From: UTCHB3 sp002050155
Lineage (GTDB): Bacteria; Bacteroidota; Ignavibacteria; Ignavibacteriales; Ignavibacteriaceae
DNA length: 64,000 nt
Direction: 5' to 3'
NCBI GenBank assembly: GCA_030584105.1
Contig: CP129491.1
Coordinates: forward strand, 682,001-746,000
The notes beneath the pieces are model-generated. The model did not search any database, had not been told where the DNA came from, and worked only from the letters and a program-made list of their open reading frames with translations. Of this stretch, positions 1-8,413 are shown in pieces (position 1 is the first letter of the stretch; every line of letters starts with the position of its first letter). The translations under genes and the position numbers were made by a program.

Positions 1-1639
1 CGATCGTAACCTCGACAGAATTGGGGTTTGCACCCATTTTCACCACAGCTTCAAAAGCCTCCTGCCGAAGCGCCAAAATCTCATTTTCAGTAGGGTTAAT
101 AATGTTTCGTTCAACCGAATCACGAATAATTCCAAGTGCTGCCCCGATAGCTGAAATTACCTCGCAATTCTCTGCAATTTTATGCGGCAGGTCAAGATAT
201 TTTGCCGTAAAAGGTACCAAAGCCGAAGCACCGCCGCCACCTCCAACGAACTCAATCAGTGATTCGTCAAGTTTATACTCACGGCTGAGTTGTTTTATCA
301 CGGGTTTAATTTTTTCGGCTGAAATTTTCAAGATGCTTTCAGCGATTTCATTTTCATTTTTTCCCATTTCCTTGCTAAGGAACTTGAAAACGCCTGAAAT
401 TGCATTTTGATTTGCGCTGCCGTGTCCAAAATCGGCAACTAAGTCCAATTTGTAGGAGCATTCAGTGGGTGTAACAGTGAACTTATCGGCTGAGCCGGGC
501 ACGCTGATGCTGAGATGATCGGAAGGGTCGCCCGGCAATGGGGTAACAGATTCCAATTTAGCCGCAGAAAAATCGATATTTTGTGAATAAGCTGCATAAT
601 GCAATCCGGCAATATGAGCAGAACGGGGGCCCACATCAGCAAAGCTGCCTGAGGTGTAGCGGGGGACAGAGCCGCCGGCAATTCCGAGGGTTCTTACATC
701 CAAAGTTCTAACAAAAAGCCTGTTTCCGCCAATTTGTGCGGTTTTAACCTGCGGTTTTCCGTTTTTAATCACGCTTATATCGGTCGAAGTGCCGCCGACC
801 TCAAGGAATATACCGTCAGAAATTTTGACATATTTAAGAGCAGCGGCAACACCGGCAGCGGGCCCCGAAAGCATGGTTAAAATCGGGCGTTTCCGCATTT
901 CATTAATATCCATAATTCCACCGTCGGAGCGCATCACCATTAATGGTGCATTAATACCGCTTTCCCGTACTGCTTTTTCTGTCATATTTGCAGTTTCCAG
1001 CATTTTCGGCATCATACTTGCATTAATCACGGCGGTGCGTGTCCTTACGCGCAGCCCGTAAAGCTTAGTTATACTGCTTGCAGTTGTCGTAAGAAGTCCT
1101 TTTGAGGATGAGATATTCGCCACTAAATCTTCATTTGTTGGGTCATCTACACCGAAAGCTTCACTTACAACAATAACCTGAGCCCCCTCATTGACCATTT
1201 CATCAATCAAACGGGGAATTGTCGCTTCCCAGCTTTGATTGCCGGTGTCGATAAATCTGAATCTTGTTTGCAGAAATTTGCCGGGTGAAAGCTCAATATT
1301 CTTAGGGTTGCTTTCTTTTTTTGCCAAAAGTGCTTCAAAGCCTTTCCCCAAGCCGATAACGCCCACAGTGGCAACATCTCCTTCTAACAGAGCGTTTGTT
1401 GCCTGAGTTGTTGAGTGCGCAATTAAAATCACTTCTTCAGGGTGAATATTCGCCGCTTTTATCAGCTCGAGCATTGAATCCACAACGCCGCGCGCAACCC
1501 CTTCGGTTGCTTTGTGGGTTGTGGGAACGCACGATTTGCCAATTATCGAATAGTCGGATATATCCACTGCAACTGCGTGCGTGAATGTACCGCCGACATC
1601 GATTCCAATTTTAATTTTACGGTATTTTTCCATTTTCAT
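1..1639 (-). CDS. Hydantoinase/oxoprolinase family protein (HyuA-like), partial
   Basis: Reading leftward from the ATG at 1639 (a second in-frame ATG is at 1633) gives an open frame with no stop up to the window edge, so at least 546 codons are present and the C-terminus is missing. The N-terminus KIGIDVGGTFTHAVAVD is the nucleotide-binding loop of the hydantoinase A/5-oxoprolinase family. A second phosphate-binding motif, EVGGTSTDI, lies near mid-protein, and EFVGGGGGASALVPF lies near the left edge. Family members hydrolyse ATP to open cyclic amides (hydantoins, 5-oxoproline) or carboxylate ketones, usually with a HyuB-type partner, which would lie outside the window. The gene sits 152 bp downstream of a leftward transporter gene, so the two probably form one substrate uptake and breakdown unit. 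The exact substrate cannot be read from the sequence. Confidence 0.9.
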   Translation of the reverse strand, partial: MKMEKYRKIKIGIDVGGTFTHAVAVDISDYSIIGKSCVPTTHKATEGVARGVVDSMLELIKAANIHPEEVILIAHSTTQATNALLEGDVATVGVIGLGKGFEALLAKKESNPKNIELSPGKFLQTRFRFIDTGNQSWEATIPRLIDEMVNEGAQVIVVSEAFGVDDPTNEDLVANISSSKGLLTTTASSITKLYGLRVRTRTAVINASMMPKMLETANMTEKAVRESGINAPLMVMRSDGGIMDINEMRKRPILTMLSGPAAGVAAALKYVKISDGIFLEVGGTSTDISVIKNGKPQVKTAQIGGNRLFVRTLDVRTLGIAGGSVPRYTSGSFADVGPRSAHIAGLHYAAYSQNIDFSAAKLESVTPLPGDPSDHLSISVPGSADKFTVTPTECSYKLDLVADFGHGSANQNAISGVFKFLSKEMGKNENEIAESILKISAEKIKPVIKQLSREYKLDESLIEFVGGGGGASALVPFTAKYLDLPHKIAENCEVISAIGAALGIIRDSVERNIINPTENEILALRQEAFEAVVKMGANPNSVEVTI

Positions 1640-1791
1640 AACTTAGTGAAACAACTTTGTGCGCTAAAACTCCGTTTTGAAACATCAACCATCCCTGATG
1701 AACGAAATACTCCGGGAGTTCAGCTTTGAACAACACCCAATGTTTTTAAAAAACTCCGTTTTTAAAGTAACATTATCCAAACGGAACCGGA

Positions 1792-3261
1792 TCAATAAAA
1801 GACCAAAGCGGCAGCCAAAAGCCCAAGCACTGCAGCCCCCCAGGTATAGGGGAGGGTGTTCCACATTATTTTTTGAACATCAATTTTCATTTCGTTTGCA
1901 AGCCACACATTTTGGGTGTTTGTGGGGTCACTTATACCCTGAATTTGCCCAACTGCCATGAGAATACCCATAATAGCCCCTGCGGGCATTCCGCCGGCTA
2001 AAAGAATTGCAGCAATTCCGTAGCCCATTCCCCAAACATTCAAAGGACCTCTGTAAAGCGCAAGAGGTGCTGCTAAACTGAAAATTAAAATATAAGCAAC
2101 TGCAGTATCGGGTTTTATCGCCTGAAGAACAGGTTTCAGAAGCAGTAAAACGGGCCAACCTTCGGCGTAGTTCACCATTAATTCTTTCGGAGGTCCCATC
2201 ACCGCATTTAGCAGCATCCCAATCCCCAGCATTAGAACCACTGCCGGCATTACCACCGAACCACCATCCAAAACCGATCTTATCAACAAGTTCAACGAGT
2301 TTTTTCCGTAAGTCGCCAGATAACCGTAAGCTAACCCGGCTATAAAAGCTGCAATAAAATTAATTTCAAATACTAAAATCAATACTAACGGAATAACCGG
2401 GATAAAATATGCGGTAAAACTAACCGATCCGTTGTTCTTTGAGGAAAATGCCCGTATTAAACTAAGCACAATCAACAAAAATATTCCCAAAGCGACTGTA
2501 TATTTAATTACCACGGGTATCACTGTTAAAGCAGGGTCGATTTCGTTAACGATTGAATCGGGGAGGTTTAACCATAAAATAATCAGCCCGGCACCGACGA
2601 TCAGAATTATTAATGAATAAAAGAATATTTTTTTGAAATTAATATCATGCCCGTCTCTGTAAAGCTGAACAGTTATATAAACGGTGGCTATCACCATCAT
2701 AATGCCGAGCATAATGAAAGCAAAAGATTGAATTTCGTTCTTGGGTATGTGAAGCACCTGATTATAAACTGCCCAGTTGCCGACATTAAGAATACCACCC
2801 ATACTAAGACCTGTAAGAAAAATTCCCGTCGTAGTAACTGCCCCCACCCCAACAGAGGATAAGATAGGCAGCACCACGGTTGATACCATAATTATTGCAC
2901 CAAGCCCCCCAAGTGTAGTGAACAAAAGAATTATCAACATCAGCATCACCATCGAGATTGCCCAGGGTTTATCTCCGGAAAGCTCAGCGCCGGTTTTAAT
3001 AAAGCTTTCAGCAACGCCTGTTTTTTGCATCATAATAGAAAGCATGCTTCCAAAAATCGCAATAGTATATGCTTCCGAAAGTTTTGTGGCGCCGTTTCCG
3101 AGCACAAGAGTGAGTACATCAACAACATTAACACCGGAGATCAGCGGTATGAAAAACGCCAAAAGTGGCAGAGCCAGAAGTGCAGGAAGAAGGCGCCGGA
3201 ACATTAAAAATACAAAAACGGCGAAGACGACCAGCAAAAGAATTAATTGAAGTGTTTGCAT
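1792..3261 (-). CDS. Polytopic membrane transporter, ion-transporter-superfamily-like
   Basis: This 489-residue protein is almost entirely hydrophobic, with roughly a dozen predicted membrane segments starting at residue 4. Glycine-rich stretches such as TGLSMGGILNVGNWAVYNQ and GQIQGISDPTNTQN resemble the conserved re-entrant-loop motifs of organic-anion carriers of the ion transporter superfamily (GntP/CitM/DcuC-like). I cannot assign the exact family. The ATG at 3261 begins MQTLQLILLLVVF. The hydantoinase/oxoprolinase-type gene begins 152 bp downstream on the same strand, which suggests import of a cyclic amide, amino-acid derivative or organic acid. The substrate is inference only. Confidence 0.75.
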   Translation of the reverse strand: MQTLQLILLLVVFAVFVFLMFRRLLPALLALPLLAFFIPLISGVNVVDVLTLVLGNGATKLSEAYTIAIFGSMLSIMMQKTGVAESFIKTGAELSGDKPWAISMVMLMLIILLFTTLGGLGAIIMVSTVVLPILSSVGVGAVTTTGIFLTGLSMGGILNVGNWAVYNQVLHIPKNEIQSFAFIMLGIMMVIATVYITVQLYRDGHDINFKKIFFYSLIILIVGAGLIILWLNLPDSIVNEIDPALTVIPVVIKYTVALGIFLLIVLSLIRAFSSKNNGSVSFTAYFIPVIPLVLILVFEINFIAAFIAGLAYGYLATYGKNSLNLLIRSVLDGGSVVMPAVVLMLGIGMLLNAVMGPPKELMVNYAEGWPVLLLLKPVLQAIKPDTAVAYILIFSLAAPLALYRGPLNVWGMGYGIAAILLAGGMPAGAIMGILMAVGQIQGISDPTNTQNVWLANEMKIDVQKIMWNTLPYTWGAAVLGLLAAALVFY

Positions 3262-3371
3262 TAAGGTGAATATAGTTCTGAAACTTCTTAATTTAGTAGT
3301 CTCAATTTAAAGAATTTTTCTTTAGTAATTGCGCTCGCTTAATAATTATAAAAATAAAATTCGGAAAAAGA

Positions 3372-4391
3372 ATGAATATCAAGAAGAACAAGTCTCTTTT
3401 GGAATTCAACACATTTGGGGTAGATGTTACTGCAGCTCAATATATAAAAGTTACTTCTGAAGAGGAAATCATATCCGCTATTAATCTTAGTGAGAAAAGC
3501 AAGATAAAACCTTTTATGATGGGTGGTGGAAGCAACATGTTGCTGACTGAACCGGTTTTTGACCGTGCGGTTATTCATGTTCAGTCTAAAGGAATTGAAG
3601 TTATTGATGACGACAATTCAACTGTTACTATTGAGTGCGCACCGGGTGAAAAATGGGATGATGTTGTTGCTTTCTGCGTAAGCAACGGTTGGGGAGGGGT
3701 TGAAAATCTTTCTTTCATACCCGGAACTGTAGGTGCGGCGCCAATTCAAAATATCGGGGCATACGGGCAGGAGGTGAAAGACACTCTTCAGAGTGTGCGC
3801 GTTTTTTTGACCGATCAGAAAAAAATTAAAGAGTTTAAGAACAGTGAGTGTAAGTTTGGGTACCGTAACAGCATTTTTAAAAACAGCCTGAAAGAAAAAG
3901 CGGTTATTCTTAATGTCAGGCTTAAGTTGAAAAAAGAACCGAAACTTAACATCTCTTACAAAGGAGTCAGGGAAATTATCTTTCGGGATGAAGGTGCCAC
4001 ACCGGGGTTGAAAGAGATAAGGGATGCAATTATTACACTCAGAAAAGAAAAATTACCTGACCCTGCAGAGCTTGGAAATGCCGGCAGTTTTTTCAAAAAT
4101 CCTGAGATTAGTGAAGAATCTTTCGCTATTCTTCATCGGTTTTCGCCCGAAATCGATGGTTTCAAAACCAAAGAGGGTAAAATGAAAATTTCAGCCGCTA
4201 AACTGATTGAGCTTGCCGGGTGGAAGGGTAAAAGAGAGGGTGATTGTGGTGTTTCGGAGAAACATTCTCTCGTTTTGGTAAATTATGGTAAAGCCACAGG
4301 AGCCGAACTTAAAGCTTTTGCTATGGCTATTATTGATGATATTTTTAACAAATTTGCGATAAAACTTACCCCTGAGGTAAATATCTATTAA
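3372..4391 (+). CDS. murB: UDP-N-acetylenolpyruvoylglucosamine reductase
   Basis: MurB is the cytoplasmic FAD/NADPH enzyme that reduces UDP-GlcNAc-enolpyruvate to UDP-MurNAc, the second committed step of peptidoglycan precursor synthesis. The 339-residue length fits the E. coli-like type I enzyme. Visible hallmarks are the FAD-binding GGGSNML near residue 51, FIPGTVGAAPIQNIGAYG, FGYRNSIFK with the substrate-binding Arg, GNAGSFFKNP with the catalytic Ser at residue 239, and the C-terminal PEVNIY Glu. It is transcribed away from the leftward transporter, with about 110 bp between them. No other cell-wall genes are next to it. Confidence 0.97.
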   Translation: MNIKKNKSLLEFNTFGVDVTAAQYIKVTSEEEIISAINLSEKSKIKPFMMGGGSNMLLTEPVFDRAVIHVQSKGIEVIDDDNSTVTIECAPGEKWDDVVAFCVSNGWGGVENLSFIPGTVGAAPIQNIGAYGQEVKDTLQSVRVFLTDQKKIKEFKNSECKFGYRNSIFKNSLKEKAVILNVRLKLKKEPKLNISYKGVREIIFRDEGATPGLKEIRDAIITLRKEKLPDPAELGNAGSFFKNPEISEESFAILHRFSPEIDGFKTKEGKMKISAAKLIELAGWKGKREGDCGVSEKHSLVLVNYGKATGAELKAFAMAIIDDIFNKFAIKLTPEVNIY

Positions 4392-4522
4392 TTCTTTGAA
4401 CTAATTCCGGATTTTCACAGTTAATCGATTTGAATTTAATTCTGCGTGATGTATTTGGCATGAAATTTAATGAAACAACGATATATTTCGCGGATAATTT
4501 TAATAATTTATTAAGAAGATAA

Positions 4523-5107
4523 TTGAAAAGATCTTTTTTTACAGTAATCATCACTCTGCTTATTCTCCCTTCCGTAACATTTTCTCAATCTACCGATACT
4601 TTAAGAAAAGAAAAATCGTTCACATTTGGGTTAACAGGCAGTGTTCCTACCGGGCCATGGGTAAACCGTGCATCGGCAGGGTTGGGGGTTTTGGTAAAAT
4701 ATGAGGTTAGAGTAAGTAGAAAAGTGGCATGGTTTTTATACGGCGGGTACAACCATTTTTGGGGTAAAACCTCAACTTTTGGGAACGCTAAATATATAAC
4801 CTCTTACGAGCATGGAGAGTTCGGGTCGGGTGTTGAGTTTTTTACAAGTAATAATTTCTACTGGTTAGCGGGTGCAACCGTTAATACTTTTGGTGCCAGA
4901 AATGTTGTCGAGGAGAATTTTTCCGGTTGGATACAAAGCACGCGAACAAATCATCAGCGGGAGAAGTTTGGGTTACTGGCAGGGATGGGCTATCTTTACC
5001 CTCTGACCACTTCACTTGACCTTGAAGGGACAGCAACCTACCATTATATGGGAGATGAGGGCTCGAATTTAAGGCTTATTTTGGGCGTTAAAGTTAAGTT
5101 TTACTAA
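4523..5107 (+). CDS. Predicted outer-membrane beta-barrel protein
   Basis: This 194-residue protein starts at TTG 4523, preceded by AAGAAG, with a clear signal peptide (MKRSFFTVIITLLILPSVTFSQ, cut after SQ/STD). The mature part alternates aromatic and polar residues in short strands separated by turns (for example WFLYGGYNHFWG, GVEFFTSNNFYWLAGATVNTF) and ends LRLILGVKVKFY. The terminal aromatic residue is typical of BAM-assembled barrels. It resembles the OmpA/OmpW-like small-barrel architecture, but I do not recognise a named family. The barrel prediction is inference from strand pattern and C-terminus. Confidence 0.65.
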   Translation: MKRSFFTVIITLLILPSVTFSQSTDTLRKEKSFTFGLTGSVPTGPWVNRASAGLGVLVKYEVRVSRKVAWFLYGGYNHFWGKTSTFGNAKYITSYEHGEFGSGVEFFTSNNFYWLAGATVNTFGARNVVEENFSGWIQSTRTNHQREKFGLLAGMGYLYPLTTSLDLEGTATYHYMGDEGSNLRLILGVKVKFY

Positions 5108-5231
5108 TGTTTAGGCTTGTTATTAATTGAATTTTTTAGCCCGGGTGATTTAAGAAGAAAGTTGTTTTTGGAAGTTGTAACTTTTCGGGAATAATGAAAA
5201 TTGAAAGTTTTAATTATGAAAAGAGAGATTT

Positions 5232-5603
5232 ATGGCAAATATGATCAGATGGTTTGAAATACCCGTGAAAGATTTGCAACGAGCGGTTAAATTTTATTCA
5301 AAAATTTTTAAGACCGAACTGACCATTATGTCAGATGGACACAGGGAGATGGCAGTTTTTCCGATTGAAGAATCGGAAGAAGTAACGGGCGCTTTGGTTA
5401 GTGGAGCCGGATATAACCCGGGCTCCGAAGGTGCATTGATTTATCTTAATGCTAACCCCGATCTGTCGGCGGTTTTAAAGCGGGTTGGCGAAGCCGGTGG
5501 TGTTGTTGTTGCTCCAAAACAAAAAATAGGTTCAGAATTTGGTTATATGGCGATAATACTGGATTCTGAAGGTAATCGTATCGCTTTAAACTCAAAGGAA
5601 TAA
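5232..5603 (+). CDS. VOC (glyoxalase/bleomycin-resistance fold) family protein
   Basis: This 123-residue protein matches the vicinal-oxygen-chelate fold. It opens IRWFEIPVKDLQRAVKFYSKIF, has a middle segment with conserved Gly and Pro turns, and ends YMAIILDSEGNRIALNS, the usual D-x-x-G-N-x-x-x-L C-terminal strand. Family members are metal-dependent isomerases, dioxygenases or drug-binding proteins, and the specific reaction is not evident. A purine-rich ribosome-binding site (AGAGAGA) lies before the ATG. The next gene starts 1 bp after its stop region, so the two are probably cotranscribed. Confidence 0.85.
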   Translation: MANMIRWFEIPVKDLQRAVKFYSKIFKTELTIMSDGHREMAVFPIEESEEVTGALVSGAGYNPGSEGALIYLNANPDLSAVLKRVGEAGGVVVAPKQKIGSEFGYMAIILDSEGNRIALNSKE

Positions 5604-5604
5604 G

Positions 5605-6093
5605 ATGCGTAAATTTAGTTTAATCGTTTTAATCGTTTTATTTTTTACAACACTTCTTTCTGTTGACCATTTAGCAAGTGGCTTCACTTACAGGCCATAT
5701 CTTGCAAAACTTTATTGGTTAAAAGGGAAGTGGTCGAGAGTTAATGCAGGAATTGAACATATCGAAACCTGGCGGGTTGTGAAAGATTCTCTTTTGGAAG
5801 GGGAGTCTTATTACACTAAATCCAACTCAAAGCCGGCTACCGATAAATTGATGATTAGGTGGGAACGAGGTGAACTTTTCTTCTATAAGCAGTCTGCAGA
5901 AAGTTCGAAGATTGTAAGGTATAAAAATATTCTTCTTACTGAATCACTTGCTGTTTTTGAAAATCGTGAGAACGACTATCCGAATAAAATTACTTATCGA
6001 AGAATTGATACCCGAAGCTATCAGGTTATTTATGACAACAACGAAAACACGAATCAGCGGAAATATTCTTTTAAGTTAGTATCTAAACGATAG
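5605..6093 (+). CDS. Small exported protein of unknown function
   Basis: This 162-residue protein has a hydrophobic N-terminus (FSLIVLIVLFFTTLLSV) suitable as a signal peptide or membrane anchor, followed by about 135 residues. The pattern LYWLKGKWSRVN... ETWRVVKDSLLEGESYY is the lipocalin-like arrangement seen in DUF6265-type proteins (GxW near the start, then E-x-W, then L-x-G). The start codon follows the VOC gene stop almost directly, which implies translational coupling. No catalytic residues can be named and the family assignment is tentative. Confidence 0.7.
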   Translation: MRKFSLIVLIVLFFTTLLSVDHLASGFTYRPYLAKLYWLKGKWSRVNAGIEHIETWRVVKDSLLEGESYYTKSNSKPATDKLMIRWERGELFFYKQSAESSKIVRYKNILLTESLAVFENRENDYPNKITYRRIDTRSYQVIYDNNENTNQRKYSFKLVSKR

Positions 6094-6287
6094 GTTGGTT
6101 AGGCCCCGTGAGGGGCAAACCGGGGGGGAGTTCTGAGCGGTTGCAGCAAAGAACCGCCTGCAGTGAGTTGGGTAGTTACGGTGTGAGGCAAACCGGGGGG
6201 AGTTAGTGTTGTTGCATTATTGACGGTTTTTTTACCCGGTTCCGTTTTTAAATTAACGCGTTTGCGATTTAGGAATTTATTTTGCCT

Positions 6288-7127
6288 TTATCCCAATTCA
6301 AAAGTTGTAACGCCGAAAACTTTTTCCTGCCGGCGTTCAGGATTTCCCCCGTTATACATTCTTGCAGTTTCAAACGAGTATTTCATACCGATATCTTTAA
6401 CAAATTCCACTGCGGCAGCGTTGATTTCAGAAATATCGAGATAAACCATTTTGCCCTCTGCTCGGTCAATTAATTTGTAGAAGAGGTTTTTTGCTATTTG
6501 AGGGTTATCTGCGAAAATGGGACCAATCTTGAAACCGCCGTTTCTGCAGAGCCTTATTGTTCCGTAACCGGTAATATTTTCTTTATTTTCAGCTTTTAAT
6601 GAAAGGCTTTCAGGCATAAAGAGCCATTTTTTCAGAAAACCGGGTCTTTCGGCAGGAAACACCGTTGAATCGTATTGAGTTACAAGTTCAAAATCTTCTT
6701 TTGAAATTTCAGACAAACCGGCAGATTTTTTTGGCAACAGGTTACTTTTTTCAAACCGGATTTGCCTGTATGCTAAAACATATCCTGATTTAGCATAGTT
6801 TTGCTGTTGCTCCACCACACCATCCATTCCCGAAGGAATATCTTTTAAGCGGTCGAAAGCGGTTTTCCAAATTTTCAAACCATACCCTTTATTTCTGAAA
6901 CCTTCTTTCACAATGTAGAAACCCATAAAACCAAATTTATCTTTATAACGAACTGCAGATTTTGTGGCAATAATTTCACCATTCAGTTCGCCGATCAGGA
7001 ACCCCTCAGGGTCTGCATTCCAAAAGGGTTTTGCATCATTAACACCGGGGTTCCACCCTTCAGTTTCAGCCCGGTCTAAGAAGATATTAATCTCATCTTC
7101 TTCAGCCTTTCTAATCAGATAACTCAT
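6288..7127 (-). CDS. GNAT family N-acetyltransferase with C-terminal extension
   Basis: This 279-residue protein has an N-terminal GNAT domain (about residues 1-125). YIVKEGFRNKGYGLKIWKTA is motif A, with the acetyl-CoA pyrophosphate-binding R/Q-x-x-G-x-G/A variant RNKGYG. The remaining ~150 residues form a second acyltransferase-like domain, as in the YitH-type two-domain family. The acceptor substrate is unknown. The gene converges on the preceding rightward pair. Its stop lies about 195 bp from theirs, in a spacer with two GAGGCAAACCGGGGGG-type repeats and a GCCCC-GTGA-GGGGC hairpin. Confidence 0.85.
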   Translation of the reverse strand: MSYLIRKAEEDEINIFLDRAETEGWNPGVNDAKPFWNADPEGFLIGELNGEIIATKSAVRYKDKFGFMGFYIVKEGFRNKGYGLKIWKTAFDRLKDIPSGMDGVVEQQQNYAKSGYVLAYRQIRFEKSNLLPKKSAGLSEISKEDFELVTQYDSTVFPAERPGFLKKWLFMPESLSLKAENKENITGYGTIRLCRNGGFKIGPIFADNPQIAKNLFYKLIDRAEGKMVYLDISEINAAAVEFVKDIGMKYSFETARMYNGGNPERRQEKVFGVTTFELG

Positions 7128-7327
7128 TGTATTTCTTTATTTGTTTCCGGGTAATTTTACCGGTGTTTTTGAGTATTACTTTACTTTGATTCAGCTAACA
7201 ATTTTCGGGTTATTCTTTGTCCCTCCCGCGCTGTATAACTGTATTTTCAAAAAAGTGTGAAATCAGGTGAGAAAAATATAAATATATTCTTAAAATAATT
7301 GGGAATATTAAGTATATTTTTTGAAGT

Positions 7328-7362
7328 AAAAAAAATCCCGGTCTTCTAAGAAGACCGGGATT
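7328..7362 (-). terminator. Rho-independent terminator of tRNA-Ser(GGA)
   Basis: Positions 7334-7362 form a perfect inverted repeat with 14-bp arms (AATCCCGGTCTTCT and its complement) around a single base. On the minus strand it is followed by an uninterrupted T run (7328-7333). It lies six bases beyond the tRNA-Ser 3' end. Confidence 0.9.
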
Positions 7363-7368
7363 AGTCAG

Positions 7369-7455
7369 CGGAAAGGGCGGGATTCGAACCCGCGGTACCG
7401 GTAAAAGTACACACGCTTTCCAGGCGAGCCTATTCAACCACTCTAGCACCTTTCC
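7369..7455 (-). tRNA. tRNA-Ser(GGA)
   Basis: On the minus strand the acceptor arms GGAAAGG/CCTTTCC pair, with discriminator G at 7369. The anticodon loop reads CTGGAAA (anticodon GGA). The long variable arm of a class II tRNA is present, and the T arm is GCGGG-TTCGAAT-CCCGC. The length is 87 nt and no CCA is encoded. A strong terminator follows directly. Confidence 0.95.
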
Positions 7456-8334
7456 GTTTTAACAATTCTGTATGATTATTTTGCACCTACACTTTCACAC
7501 CAAAAAGAGTATTCTCCTTTCTCTTGATTTAATCAAAGGGGCTATAATATACTTTTCTCATATTTTCATCCCAAAAAGAGAATTCTCATAACCGATTCAA
7601 CAAAAGAAGAATTGCGGAGCCGGGGAAATTTAAGTGATAACACCCTTACCGTACAGAAATTTTATTGATGCCCTGAAAACGCATAAACTTTCTGAATCGC
7701 CTGTATCCAGGAACACCATATCATCGCTACAAAACCGCCAATTTTGAGACACTAATCTAAGACTTTTTCAGGAATTCATCGAGGGCACTTTTTAAGTATC
7801 TTTTGGGTTCAACCGGAATTATCAACAGGTATTTTATCCTGTATTTTGAAAATACCTCCTCCACCGGAGGCTCGATTCGGCAGACATTGCAATATCTGTT
7901 TTATTTAAATAATTTCGGTATTGATGGGTTATCTCAATAGACCTTAATATATAAGGTTTGCACTATTTTCGGTTGCTAATTATATCTGTGTACTTTTGGT
8001 TGTCTCAATAGACCTTAATGAATAAGGATTTGTACGGTAGTTAAGGCGCCGGAGATATGTATCGTGCTACCCTCTCGGACTGTTAAAAAGTGAGAGATAA
8101 ACTTCAATTACTAAAATAATGCCTGTCCCACAATGGTTATCTGAAGGCTAAAACAGTGAGGACTGACAGATGCAAAAATAATTGAGGTATCTGATTTAAC
8201 CGGTAAACAGCAGGCTTTGACACTTTTTGTATTTATATCGATCATGCCGGTTTCCTTAAAATGAGATTATTTTTTCTTATTTTTGAGAATTGAGAAGTAA
8301 AGAAACAATATTATACATCGAAATTCGTTTTTTT
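7456..8334. other. Intergenic, no intact gene; repeat remnants
   Basis: No convincing gene was found in this ~880-bp stretch. It holds two copies of CCAAAAAGAG(T/A)ATTCTC at 7500 and 7571, a CRISPR-like repeat pair (listed separately), and a 59-codon open frame lacking a start codon (7761-7940) that may be a decayed gene end. It marks the left edge of the accessory block that follows the tRNA. Confidence 0.6.
7928..8035. repeat. Two-unit CRISPR-like direct repeat
   Basis: Two ~36-37 nt units start at 7928 and 7999 and share the core TCTCAATAGACCTTAAT, then (A/G)(T/A)ATAAGG and TTTG(C/T)AC. They are separated by ~35 nt of unrelated sequence, which is normal CRISPR repeat/spacer geometry, and the core contains a CCTTAAT...ATAAGG dyad. 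There are mismatches between the units, no third unit at the expected spacing on either side, and no cas gene nearby. It could be a decayed array end or an unrelated repeat. Confidence 0.3.
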
Positions 8335-8350
8335 TTGGCACGCTTTTTGA
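8335..8350 (+). promoter_or_regulatory. Sigma-54-like promoter element upstream of FG-GAP gene A
   Basis: TTGGCACGCTTTTTGA matches the -24 half (TTGGCAC) of RpoN promoters and has TTG at the correct spacing for the -12 half, but GA replaces the conserved GC. The start codon lies 64 bp downstream. The same 15-base core occurs at 18099 before gene D, and TTGAGAATTG lies 52-56 bp upstream of both. Sigma-54 dependence is inference. Confidence 0.4.
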
Positions 8351-8413
8351 AGATTTAAATAAACGCATATTGCGCTGATGAAAACTTCAATTGCATAAAT
8401 AAGGAATAAGAAG

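Noticed and set aside
6100..6200. GCCCC-GTGA-GGGGC hairpin after the small exported protein gene as terminator
   Set aside because: Short stem, no T run on either strand; left unassigned.
7635..7748. 38-codon GTG frame in the tRNA-gene A spacer
   Set aside because: Short, no ribosome-binding site and no recognisable motif.
7761..7940. 59-codon open frame (reads ...STGIINRYFILYFEN...)
   Set aside because: No start codon, begins after a stop and ends in the repeat. I could not tie it to any family, so it is only mentioned as a possible remnant.
7500..7999. CCAAAAAGAG pair and CRISPR-like pair both have 71-bp spacing
   Set aside because: Sequences are unrelated and positions in between at 71-bp steps show no repeat; treated as coincidence.
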